From NCBI RefSeq assembly GCF_029581275.1, contig NZ_CP120742.1:966501-1030500 (forward strand): a stretch of DNA of 64,000 nucleotides, in the 5' to 3' direction. The position numbers and the translations under genes are program-made. Shown here one piece after another: positions 1 through 7,061 of this stretch; positions within the stretch are counted from its first letter, which is position 1; each line of letters begins with the position of its first letter. The notes beneath the pieces were generated by a model. That model ran no database searches. It saw only the letters and a list, made by a program, of their open reading frames with translations, and had not been told where the DNA came from. Source of the stretch: Micromonospora sp. WMMD1155 (lineage in GTDB: Bacteria; Actinomycetota; Actinomycetes; Mycobacteriales; Micromonosporaceae).

Positions 1-802
1 GGATGTTGCCGTTGCCGAAGAGCAGGGGCTCGGTGAAGAGCTGCATGCCGCCGATCGTGGACAGAATGACCACGAAGATGAAGGTGGGCTTGAGCATGGG
101 CAGGGTGATCTGCCAGAACTGCCGCCACGGGCTGGCGCCGTCGATCTCCGCGGCCTCGTAGAGGTCCTTCGGGATCGCCTGCATGCCGGCGAGCAGGATC
201 AGGGTGTTGTACCCGGTCCACCGCCAGTTGACCATCGTCGAGATGGCGAACCAGGAGCTCCACCGCTGCGAGTCCCAGTCGACGGCGTCGACGCCGACGA
301 GGCTCAGCAGCCAGTTGAACAGGCCGAACTCCCGCTGGAACAGCATCCCGAAGACGATCGCGACAGCGGCCACCGACACCACGTTCGGTACGAAGATGGC
401 CATCCGGAAGAAGGTCTTGGCACGCAGGAACGTCTTGTTGAGCAGGTTCGCCAGGAAGAGGGCGAGCAACAACTGCGGGATGGTCGACAGGGCGAAGATG
501 CCGAACGTGTTGACCAGCGCGTTCCAGAAGTACTCGTCGTTCACCAGCCGGGTGTAGTTGTCGAAGCCGATGAACGAGTGGTCGCCGATCATGTCCCAGT
601 CGTGCAGCGACATCCAGGCGGTACGCGCCATCGGGTACAACCCGAACACGCCGAAGATCACAAAGAACGGTGCGATGTAGAGGTACGGCGAGTACTTGAC
701 GTCGAGACGGTTGAGTAACCTTCCCCGGTTACGTCGGGAAGAGACGTCGGGAGAGGGCGGTGCTGCTGGCGACGGCGGCGCCGTCGTGGCCGACAGGCTC
801 AT
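1..802 (-). CDS. cebF: Sugar ABC transporter permease (CebF-like), 3' end cut by window edge
   Basis: Inner-membrane permease of a carbohydrate ABC importer (MalF/CebF type). Reading on the minus strand from ATG at 800-802, a Ser/Pro/Arg-rich N-tail is followed by several hydrophobic segments and the EAA loop EAAEIDGASPWRQFWQITLP, which docks the ATPase. The ORF is still open at base 1, so the C-terminus is missing. A GGAA-type ribosome-binding site lies about 7 bases before the ATG. It follows the binding-protein gene with a 109-base gap that holds a strong hairpin. The family call is secure. The ceb assignment rests on the upstream operators and gene order, so the sugar (cellobiose or cello-oligosaccharides) is inferred. 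Confidence 0.85.
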   Translation of the reverse strand, partial: MSLSATTAPPSPAAPPSPDVSSRRNRGRLLNRLDVKYSPYLYIAPFFVIFGVFGLYPMARTAWMSLHDWDMIGDHSFIGFDNYTRLVNDEYFWNALVNTFGIFALSTIPQLLLALFLANLLNKTFLRAKTFFRMAIFVPNVVSVAAVAIVFGMLFQREFGLFNWLLSLVGVDAVDWDSQRWSSWFAISTMVNWRWTGYNTLILLAGMQAIPKDLYEAAEIDGASPWRQFWQITLPMLKPTFIFVVILSTIGGMQLFTEPLLFGNGNI

Positions 803-868
803 ACGAATTTCCTTTTCCAGCGAGGCCCGGGGGCCCTCGCGCAGGGCGCTACGCGGAGGGGACCGGCC

Positions 869-898
869 GGTGGCGTCCGGGGAGTCCCGGACGCCACC
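869..898. terminator. Perfect 13-bp hairpin between binding protein and permease
   Basis: Arms 869-881 and 886-898 are exact reverse complements around a 4-base loop. It sits just downstream of the binding-protein stop, inside the same transcription unit as the permease. Such hairpins often act as partial terminators or 3' stabilisers that make the binding protein more abundant than the permeases. No U-run follows in either direction. Confidence 0.6.
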
Positions 899-911
899 AG
901 CGGGGAATCAC

Positions 912-2198
912 TCAGAAGGCACCCTGAGTCTTTGCGTCCTTCGTGAACTGCTCCCAGGCCTTCGCCTTGTCGGCCTGCCCGTTCTCGAACGCCCGCAGAG
1001 CCGGCTCGAACGCGTTCTCCTTCACCGCCTGGTGCTTCGGACCCAGGTGGGTCGGCTGGATCTTGGCGACGCTCTCACCGAAGATCTTGCCGGTCGGCGC
1101 GTTGCTGAAGTACTCGTTGGTGTAGCCGATGAACGCCTCGTTCTTCAGCGCCTCCAGGTTGGTCGGCAGCGGGCCCTTGAGCTTGAAGGCCTCCACCTGG
1201 CTCTTGGCGTTGGTGAGGAACTCGGCGAGCTTCGCCGCCTCCTTCGGGTACTTGCTCTGCTCGGGAACCGCGAGCCACGAGCCACCCCAGTTACCGCCGC
1301 CACCCGGCACGGACGCGACGTCCCACTTGCCCTTGTTGGCCGGACCGGAGTTGTCCGAGACGATGCCGAGCATCCAGGACGGGCAGAAGGTGACCGCGAA
1401 GGTGCCCTGCTTGAAGCCACCCGACCACTCCGGCGACCAGGTCTGCGCCTTGGCCGAGATGTCCGCCATCGAGGTGGCGGTGTCCCAGGCGTTCTTCACC
1501 GCGGGGCTGGTGTCCGCGATGATGTTGTTCTCCTTGTCGTAGAACAGATCACCGTTGCCCTGGAACATCACGCCGTTGGAGACGGCGGTGATCGAGTCGA
1601 CGAACGCCTTGCCGGTGGCCTGCTTGTACTTCAGGCCGGCGTCGTGGAAGCCCTTCCAGTCCGACCAGAGCGCCGACACCTGGTCACGCTCGGTGGGCAG
1701 GCCGGCCGCCTGGAACAGATCCTTGCGGTAGCAGACGGCGAGGCTGCCGACGTCCGTCGGCAGGCCGATCAGCCGGCCGTCGGGCGACTTGCCCAGCTCC
1801 CACTTCCAGGGCAGGTATTCCTTCGAGTGGTCGGCGACCAGCGGGTTGAGGTCGGCCCAGTTGCGCGGGTTCGTCTTGAACTCGTTGAGGATGCCCTCTT
1901 CCAGGGCGGTGACGTCCGCCGCGCCCTTGCCGGTGGCCAGGTAGCGGACCAGCTTCGGCCGGTACTCGCTGAGCTGCGCGGTCTTGCGCAGCTCGACCTT
2001 GATGCCGGTCTCCTTCTCGTACTGCTTGACGAGCTCGTCGTAGCCGAACTCGCTGAAGGTGTCGACGACCAGCTTGGCGGGCTTCTCGCCGGCAGCCGGC
2101 TCGTCGTCGTCCTTGCCGCAGGCCGCGAGACCGCCGATTGCGGTGATCGCGGCCAGGGCAGCGGCCGCCAGGCGGGTACGCCGCGTGGTGACACTCAT
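912..2198 (-). CDS. cebE: Extracellular sugar-binding lipoprotein (CebE-like)
   Basis: Substrate-binding lipoprotein of the carbohydrate ABC importer, 428 residues. The N-terminus has a twin Arg/Lys start, a hydrophobic stretch and the lipobox GGLAAC with the lipidated Cys at residue 27, then an acidic linker. The mature part begins VDTFSEFGYDELVKQYEKET, typical of family 1 solute-binding proteins and reminiscent of Streptomyces CebE. I chose ATG 2196-2198 because it starts the signal peptide and is preceded by GAGGGG; an upstream in-frame ATG at 2255 would add an unlikely Pro-rich tail. The promoter lies between two LacI-family operators about 100-160 bases upstream. Function as a sugar-binding protein is near certain; cellobiose specificity is inferred. 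Confidence 0.88.
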   Translation of the reverse strand: MSVTTRRTRLAAAALAAITAIGGLAACGKDDDEPAAGEKPAKLVVDTFSEFGYDELVKQYEKETGIKVELRKTAQLSEYRPKLVRYLATGKGAADVTALEEGILNEFKTNPRNWADLNPLVADHSKEYLPWKWELGKSPDGRLIGLPTDVGSLAVCYRKDLFQAAGLPTERDQVSALWSDWKGFHDAGLKYKQATGKAFVDSITAVSNGVMFQGNGDLFYDKENNIIADTSPAVKNAWDTATSMADISAKAQTWSPEWSGGFKQGTFAVTFCPSWMLGIVSDNSGPANKGKWDVASVPGGGGNWGGSWLAVPEQSKYPKEAAKLAEFLTNAKSQVEAFKLKGPLPTNLEALKNEAFIGYTNEYFSNAPTGKIFGESVAKIQPTHLGPKHQAVKENAFEPALRAFENGQADKAKAWEQFTKDAKTQGAF

Positions 2199-2296
2199 GC
2201 GCTGACCCCTCTTTCCGGTGGTGAGGCTGGGTGGTTGTGGTGGGGGGTGTCTCATCGCGCCAGGCCGGGGATGCGTGAGTGACCCATGCCACCTCC

Positions 2297-2308
2297 GGGA
2301 GCGCTCCC
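2297..2308. promoter_or_regulatory. CebR/CelR-type operator 1
   Basis: A perfect 12-bp palindrome GGGAGCGCTCCC. It matches the core of TGGGAGCGCTCCCA, the published binding site of the LacI-family repressors CebR (Streptomyces) and CelR (Thermobifida). It overlaps the predicted transcription start of the binding-protein gene, so a bound repressor would block initiation and cellobiose-like inducers would relieve it. The repressor gene is not in this window. Confidence 0.75.
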
Positions 2309-2311
2309 ATG

Positions 2312-2340
2312 AGATTGCCGTCGGGTAACGGGAGTGTCAA
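2312..2340 (-). promoter_or_regulatory. Predicted sigma-70-type promoter of the sugar transporter operon
   Basis: On the minus strand, -35 TTGACA (2335-2340) is separated by exactly 17 bases from -10 CAATCT (2312-2317). The expected start point near 2305 falls inside operator 1. The second operator lies just upstream of the -35 box, so the promoter is bracketed by operators. Confidence 0.7.
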
Positions 2341-2348
2341 TAGGGCGA

Positions 2349-2362
2349 TGGGAGCGTTCCCA
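2349..2362. promoter_or_regulatory. CebR/CelR-type operator 2
   Basis: The sequence TGGGAGCGTTCCCA differs at one base from the 14-bp CebR/CelR consensus palindrome. It lies upstream of the -35 box, 52 bases centre to centre from operator 1, which would suit cooperative binding or looping by a LacI-family repressor. Confidence 0.72.
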
Positions 2363-2530
2363 GATCGTTACCGCGCGCCTCACAGGCCCCACCCGTCCCC
2401 ACCGAAGCCCACCCTGACCAGCCCTTTCAACTCGGGTGATCAAAGGATTTCGGTCAGAAATCGCCCTGCCGCCGACGCGAACGTCTTGATCGACAGGGCG
2501 GACGCACACCGGTCGGCGCCCGGGGTGTGG

Positions 2531-3094
2531 TCAGCAGAAGCGGCGGAGGAGGGTGGTCGAACGCTCGGCGTCGAAGCGGGACGGGTCGAAGGTGGCGCCC
2601 GCCCAGTCACGCAGCAGCGCCAGCCGGGGGTCGGCGAGATCGGCCGGCGCGGCCTGGTCGTCCAGGGCGACCAGAAGCGCGCGATAGCCCAGCGGCCCGC
2701 CGATACCCTCCGGCGGGCAGGCCCGCTCGCCGGCCAGACAGACCGGGTACCGCTCGTCGGGGTCGACGGTCAGCGCGTCCTCCACGACCAGGTCGTGCTC
2801 CCACCAGTCGCCGAAGTCGTACGTGTAGGAGAACCGGCTGCCCTTGCCGAGCACCGCGTCCAGCCGCACGTCCAACTCGTCGTGCAGCCCCAACTCACCG
2901 TCCGGGTCGGGCTCGCCGTACTGCACGGCGTCGATCTCGAACGAGTGCAGGTGGCAGTCCCGCCACCCCATCGCGTGCTGCACCACCCGGTGCAGCCGGT
3001 CCAGCGTGTAGCCGGCCGGCACGAGCACCCGCCGCCACACCGGTGGGCGGACGCTGGCCAGGGACATCTTCAGCTGGAAGATCTGACGCGGCAT
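2531..3094 (-). CDS. Plasmid pRiA4b ORF-3-like protein
   Basis: A 187-residue protein of the pRiA4b ORF-3 family, recognised from the N-terminal pattern RPPVWRRVLVPAGYTLDRLH, then SFSYTYDFGDWWEHDLV-like and CLAGERACPPEGIGGP segments. The family is widespread and sometimes rides on IS1096-type elements, but its molecular role is not established. ATG 3092-3094 is preceded by GGGAGGAC. It is the same strand as the sugar operon but has no obvious link to it, and no transposase is nearby. The family call is confident; function unknown. Confidence 0.85.
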   Translation of the reverse strand: MPRQIFQLKMSLASVRPPVWRRVLVPAGYTLDRLHRVVQHAMGWRDCHLHSFEIDAVQYGEPDPDGELGLHDELDVRLDAVLGKGSRFSYTYDFGDWWEHDLVVEDALTVDPDERYPVCLAGERACPPEGIGGPLGYRALLVALDDQAAPADLADPRLALLRDWAGATFDPSRFDAERSTTLLRRFC

Positions 3095-3128
3095 GCTGTC
3101 CTGTCCTCCCGCGGCTTAGGCTGCGAGC

Positions 3129-3248
3129 ATGATCTGCCGCGCGTGCCGGGCCCGGCGACACGACGACTGCCCGGGCCGGAACTGGTGCGACTGTCAGCAC
3201 CGTACCGAAGAACCGACCCCTCCGGTCACCGGTCCGGCCGGCGAATGA
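3129..3248 (+). CDS. 39-residue Cys-rich (zinc-ribbon-like) small protein, leaderless
   Basis: A short ORF beginning MICRACRARRHDDCPGRNWC with Cys at C-x2-C, C and C-x-C spacing, ending HRTEEPTPPVTGPAGE. The spacing suggests a single metal site. The stop TGA overlaps the ATG of the RibD-like gene (ATGA at 3245-3248), implying translational coupling. A -10 box TAGGCT (3117-3122) ends 7 bases before the A of the ATG and there is no Shine-Dalgarno, the geometry of a leaderless mRNA. I recall similar tiny Cys-rich ORFs in other actinomycetes but cannot name a family. Role unknown. Confidence 0.6.
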   Translation: MICRACRARRHDDCPGRNWCDCQHRTEEPTPPVTGPAGE

Positions 3249-3991
3249 CCGTCGGAATCCCGATCCGCCGACTCTGGCCCGAGCCGTCGGCACAGCCACT
3301 CGACGACACCACGTTGACCGCCCTCTACGGCCGCGACGACCAGCCCCGACTGCGGGTCAACTTCGTCTCCAGCCTGGACGGCGCGGTGAGCGTCGACGGC
3401 TACTCCGCCGGGCTCTCCGGCGAGCCGGACAAGCGCGTGTTCGGCCTGCTGCGGATGGTCTGCGACGCGCTGGTGGTGGCCGCCGGCACGCTGCGCCACG
3501 AGGGATACCGGGCGATCCGCCTCAACGAGACCCGGCGCGCCTGGCGTCGGGTCAACGGCCTGGTGGAGTACCCGACCCTGGTGGTCGTCTCCGGCTCCCT
3601 CGACCTGGACCCTGCTCAGGCCGCCTTCGCCGACGCGCCGACCCGACCGATCGTGCTCACCCACGCCCACGCCGAGCCACCGCCCGGCCTCACCGACGTC
3701 GCCGACCTGCTGCGCTGCGGCACCGACCGGGTCGACCTTGCCGCCGGCCTCGCCGCGCTGCACGGGCGCGGGCTGACCCAACTGCTCTGCGAGGGCGGGC
3801 CGCACCTGTTCGGCGCGCTCACCGCCGCCGACCTCGTGGACGAGTTGTGTCTGACCGTCTCTCCCCTGCTCGCCGGAGCGGGGCCGGGCCGGATCACCGC
3901 CGGCGACACCGCCCCACCCCGGCACCTGCCGTTGCGCCACGTGCTCGCCGCCGACGACGGCGTCCTCATGCTCCGCCACGCCCGCCCGTAA
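3245..3991 (+). CDS. RibD C-terminal / dihydrofolate-reductase-fold reductase (pyrimidine reductase family)
   Basis: A 248-residue protein with the RibD-C/DHFR fold: RVNFVSSLDGAVSVDG near residue 40, then a nucleotide-binding segment LLCEGGPHLFGAL. RibD-C enzymes use NAD(P)H to reduce the ribosyl group of a pyrimidine in riboflavin synthesis, but stand-alone actinobacterial members often act on other substrates and the deaminase domain is absent here. The longer reading frame upstream is non-coding; ATG 3245 is chosen because it overlaps the stop of the small Cys-rich gene. Fold confident, substrate unknown. Confidence 0.85.
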   Translation: MTVGIPIRRLWPEPSAQPLDDTTLTALYGRDDQPRLRVNFVSSLDGAVSVDGYSAGLSGEPDKRVFGLLRMVCDALVVAAGTLRHEGYRAIRLNETRRAWRRVNGLVEYPTLVVVSGSLDLDPAQAAFADAPTRPIVLTHAHAEPPPGLTDVADLLRCGTDRVDLAAGLAALHGRGLTQLLCEGGPHLFGALTAADLVDELCLTVSPLLAGAGPGRITAGDTAPPRHLPLRHVLAADDGVLMLRHARP

Positions 3992-4009
3992 CGGGCCGTC
4001 ACCCGGCCA

Positions 4010-4031
4010 CACACCCACTGTCGCGGGTGTG
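4010..4031. terminator. Weak hairpin downstream of the RibD-like gene
   Basis: CACACCC (4010-4016) pairs with GGGTGTG (4025-4031) around an 8-base loop, 18 bases after the stop. There is no U-run, which is usual in high-GC actinomycetes. It separates this unit from the HerA operon. Confidence 0.35.
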
Positions 4032-4139
4032 ACGGACCAGGGTGTCGTCCGCCGCGTCGCGTGGCGACCTGTCGTACTCCTCGGGCAGGATGCACAGCAT
4101 GCTTCCCCACCATGCTGCCCGACCGACCCACCTCGCCCG

Positions 4140-5894
4140 ATGACCGACGCCGACCTCGACAGCCCCGGCGAGGCGGTCGGGCGGGTGCTGGGCACCGCCG
4201 ACGCCACCCCGTTGCAGTTCTGGACGGCCGTGGCGCCGGGCAGCTACCTGCAGCTCGACGACGTGGTGGTGACCCGGCGGGAGCTGCCCGACCGGGAGCC
4301 GGTGACGATCGCCGGGGTGGTCACCCAGGTCCGCGCCCGGCACGAGGGCGCCCAGTTCGACTCGGACGTCTTCGCCATCGCCGACGGCACGCTGCCGGCG
4401 CAGGTGCAGGAGGCGGCCGAGATCACCACCACGCGCGTCGACCCGGAGCTGTACGTGCCGCCGACGCCGGGCATGGTGGTGCACCGGGCCGAGGGTGACG
4501 CCCGGGCGCGCGCGCTGCACTTCGACCGGATGGAGCGACGCATCCCGATGGGGATGGGCCGCGACGGGGTCCCGGTCTACCTCAACGCCGACTTCCTCGA
4601 CGGCAGCCGGGGCGCGCACGTCTCCATCTCCGGCATCTCCGGTGTGGCGACGAAGACCAGCTTCGCCACCTTTCTGCTCTACTCGGTGTTCCGCTCCGGC
4701 GTGCTGGGAGGCGACGCGGTCAACGCCAAGGCGCTGATCTTCAACGTCAAGGGCGAGGACCTGCTCTTCCTCGACCACCCCAACACCCGTCTGGACGAGC
4801 CCACCCGCGCGGCGTACGCGAAGCTGGGCCTCAACGCCGGCGCGTTCCCGGACGTGCGGGTGTACGCCCCGCCCCGGGTCGGCGACGCGGCCGGCACACC
4901 GGATGTGAGCAGCCGGCTCACCGGTGTCGACTCGTTCTACTGGACGCTCAGCGAGTTCTGCTCCGACCGCCTCCTGCCGTACGTCTTCGCCGACGCCGAC
5001 GACGAACGCCAGCAGTACACGATGGTGGTCCACTCGGTGGCGGCGCACCTGGCCCGCTACGCCCAGCCGGCCGACGGCGGAGTGAGCATCGACGGGGTGC
5101 GCCTCGGCTCCTACGGCGACCTGGTGGACCACATCGTCGACCAACTCAACGACGACGAGACCCGCTCCGACTGGGCGGGCAGCGCGGTCGGTCTGGGCAC
5201 CGTCAACGCGTTCGCCCGGCGGTTGATCGGCAGTAAGAAGGACCTCGCCCGGCTGATCCGTGGCGACCTGGCGACCCGCCGCCCGCACTCGATCAACACC
5301 AGCGAGTCCGCGCAGGTCACCGTGGTCGATCTGCACAACCTCCCGGACCGGGCGCAGCGGTTCGTGGTCGGTGTGACGCTGAAGAGCGAGTTCGAGCGCA
5401 AGGAGAAGGCCGGCACCGCGAAGCCGCTGCTCTTCGTCGTCCTGGACGAGCTCAACAAGTACGCCCCCCGGGAGGGCTCCTCGCCGATCAAGGAGGTGCT
5501 GCTCGACATCGCCGAGCGGGGCCGCTCGCTCGGGGTGATCCTGATCGGCGCGCAGCAGACGGCGAGCGAGGTGGAGCGGCGGATCGTCACGAACTCGGCG
5601 ATCCGGGTGGTCGGCCGGCTCGACCCGGCCGAGGCGTCCCGCCCGGAGTACGGCTTCCTCCCGCCCGCCCAGCGTCAGCGGGCGCTGCTGGCCAAGCCGG
5701 GCACCATGTTCGTCAACCAGCCGGACATCCCGGTGCCGCTCTGCCTGGAGTTCCCGTTCCCGGCCTGGGCCACCCGGGTCTCCGAGGCGGGTCGGGCACC
5801 ATCGGAGACGCTGCGCTCGATCACCCAGTCCGCCGACCCGTTCGCCGTGGTGGGCTCCGGCGGCGGCAGCACCGACGACGACATCCCGTTCTAG
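4140..5894 (+). CDS. herA: HerA-family DNA translocase/helicase ATPase
   Basis: A 584-residue HerA/FtsK-superfamily ATPase. The N-terminal third is a HAS-barrel-like beta domain; the P-loop region is GISGVATKTS (G165-S174, Lys172) and Walker B is LLFVVLDELNKYAP (Asp436-Glu437), followed by IAERGRSLGVILIGAQQTAS, a typical HerA segment. The P-loop lacks the usual GK pair but keeps Lys-Thr-Ser. HerA pumps DNA and partners with the NurA nuclease in end resection; a NurA-like gene lies four genes downstream in the same operon. No clear ribosome-binding site precedes ATG 4140, so the start is less certain than the family. Confidence 0.82.
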   Translation: MTDADLDSPGEAVGRVLGTADATPLQFWTAVAPGSYLQLDDVVVTRRELPDREPVTIAGVVTQVRARHEGAQFDSDVFAIADGTLPAQVQEAAEITTTRVDPELYVPPTPGMVVHRAEGDARARALHFDRMERRIPMGMGRDGVPVYLNADFLDGSRGAHVSISGISGVATKTSFATFLLYSVFRSGVLGGDAVNAKALIFNVKGEDLLFLDHPNTRLDEPTRAAYAKLGLNAGAFPDVRVYAPPRVGDAAGTPDVSSRLTGVDSFYWTLSEFCSDRLLPYVFADADDERQQYTMVVHSVAAHLARYAQPADGGVSIDGVRLGSYGDLVDHIVDQLNDDETRSDWAGSAVGLGTVNAFARRLIGSKKDLARLIRGDLATRRPHSINTSESAQVTVVDLHNLPDRAQRFVVGVTLKSEFERKEKAGTAKPLLFVVLDELNKYAPREGSSPIKEVLLDIAERGRSLGVILIGAQQTASEVERRIVTNSAIRVVGRLDPAEASRPEYGFLPPAQRQRALLAKPGTMFVNQPDIPVPLCLEFPFPAWATRVSEAGRAPSETLRSITQSADPFAVVGSGGGSTDDDIPF

Positions 5895-5912
5895 CTGGGG
5901 GCCGGCACACCC

Positions 5913-7061
5913 ATGAAGATCCTGCACACCTCCGACTGGCACGTGGGAAAGGTGCTCAAGGGGCAGTCCCGGGCCGAGGAGCACAAGGCCGTGCTGGCCG
6001 GGGTGATCGACATCGCCCGTGCCGAGCAACCGGATCTGGTGATCGTCGCCGGTGATCTCTACGACACCGCCGCGCCCACCTCGGAGGCGACCCGTCTGGT
6101 CACCCGGGCGTTGACCGCGCTACGGCGTACCGGCGCGGACGTGGTGGCGATCGGTGGCAACCACGACAACGGGCCGGCGTTGGACGCGCTGCGGCCGTGG
6201 GCCGAGGCCGCCGGCATCACGCTGCGCGGCGGGGTACGGGAGAATCCGGACGAGCACGTGATCGACGGCACCACCGCCGGCGGCGAGCGGTGGCGGCTGG
6301 CCGCGCTGCCGTTCCTGTCCCAGCGGTACGCGGTGCGCGCCCTGGAGATGTACGAGCTGACCGCGGCGGAGACCAACCAGACGTACGCCGACCACCTGGG
6401 CCGGGTGCTGGAGCGACTGACCGAGGGTTTCACCGAACCGGACCGGGTGCACCTGGTCACCGCGCACCTGACGGTGACCGGCGCGTCCACCGGCGGCGGC
6501 GAACGCGACGCGCACACGGTGCTGGGCTACGCCGTTCCGGCCACCGTCTTCCCGGCGACCGCGCACTACGTGGCGTTGGGTCACCTGCATCGGGCGCAGC
6601 GGGTCGTCGGCCCCTGCCCGGTGCGCTACAGCGGCAGCCCGCTCGCCGTCGACTTCGGCGAGCAGGAGAACGTCCCGTCGGTGACGATCGTCGAGGTGAC
6701 GGCCAGCAGCGCCGCCCGGGTGCGGGAGGTGCCGGTGACCGCGGCGAGCGCGCTGCGGACGGTGCGGGGCACCCTGGCCCAGCTCGCCGAGATCGAGGCG
6801 CCGGACGCCTGGCTGCGGGTGTACGTGCGGGAGCAACCCCGCGCCGGTCTGCGCGAGGAGGTCCAGGAGTTGCTCCCCCGGGCCCTGGAGATCCGGATCG
6901 ACCCGGAGCTGTTGGCCGCGCCGGGCAGTGGCGCGCGCATCGCGCAGCGGTCGGGGCGTTCACCCCGGGAGTTGTTCGCCGACTACCTGGACAGCCGGGG
7001 CCACGCCGACGAGGGCGTCCAGGAACTCTTCGACGAGCTCTTCGAGGAGGTCGATCACTGA
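5913..7061 (+). CDS. sbcD: Exonuclease SbcCD subunit D (Mre11-like)
   Basis: A 382-residue calcineurin-like metallophosphoesterase, the nuclease of SbcCD. All five metal-binding motifs are visible: SDWHVG (residues 7-12), AGDLYDTAAP, GGNHDNGP, TAHLTVTG and LGHLHRAQ. It degrades DNA ends and hairpins together with SbcC. It starts 18 bases after the HerA gene and its TGA shares one base with the SbcC ATG (TGATG at 7059-7063), so the subunits are translationally coupled. Length is normal for the family. Confidence 0.96.
   Translation: MKILHTSDWHVGKVLKGQSRAEEHKAVLAGVIDIARAEQPDLVIVAGDLYDTAAPTSEATRLVTRALTALRRTGADVVAIGGNHDNGPALDALRPWAEAAGITLRGGVRENPDEHVIDGTTAGGERWRLAALPFLSQRYAVRALEMYELTAAETNQTYADHLGRVLERLTEGFTEPDRVHLVTAHLTVTGASTGGGERDAHTVLGYAVPATVFPATAHYVALGHLHRAQRVVGPCPVRYSGSPLAVDFGEQENVPSVTIVEVTASSAARVREVPVTAASALRTVRGTLAQLAEIEAPDAWLRVYVREQPRAGLREEVQELLPRALEIRIDPELLAAPGSGARIAQRSGRSPRELFADYLDSRGHADEGVQELFDELFEEVDH

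Noticed and set aside
2531..3094. Insertion sequence associated with the pRiA4b ORF-3-like gene
   Set aside because: No transposase or inverted repeats nearby.
3999..6029. Minus-strand open frame of about 670 codons
   Set aside because: Opposite the HerA and SbcD genes, both of which have clear motifs.
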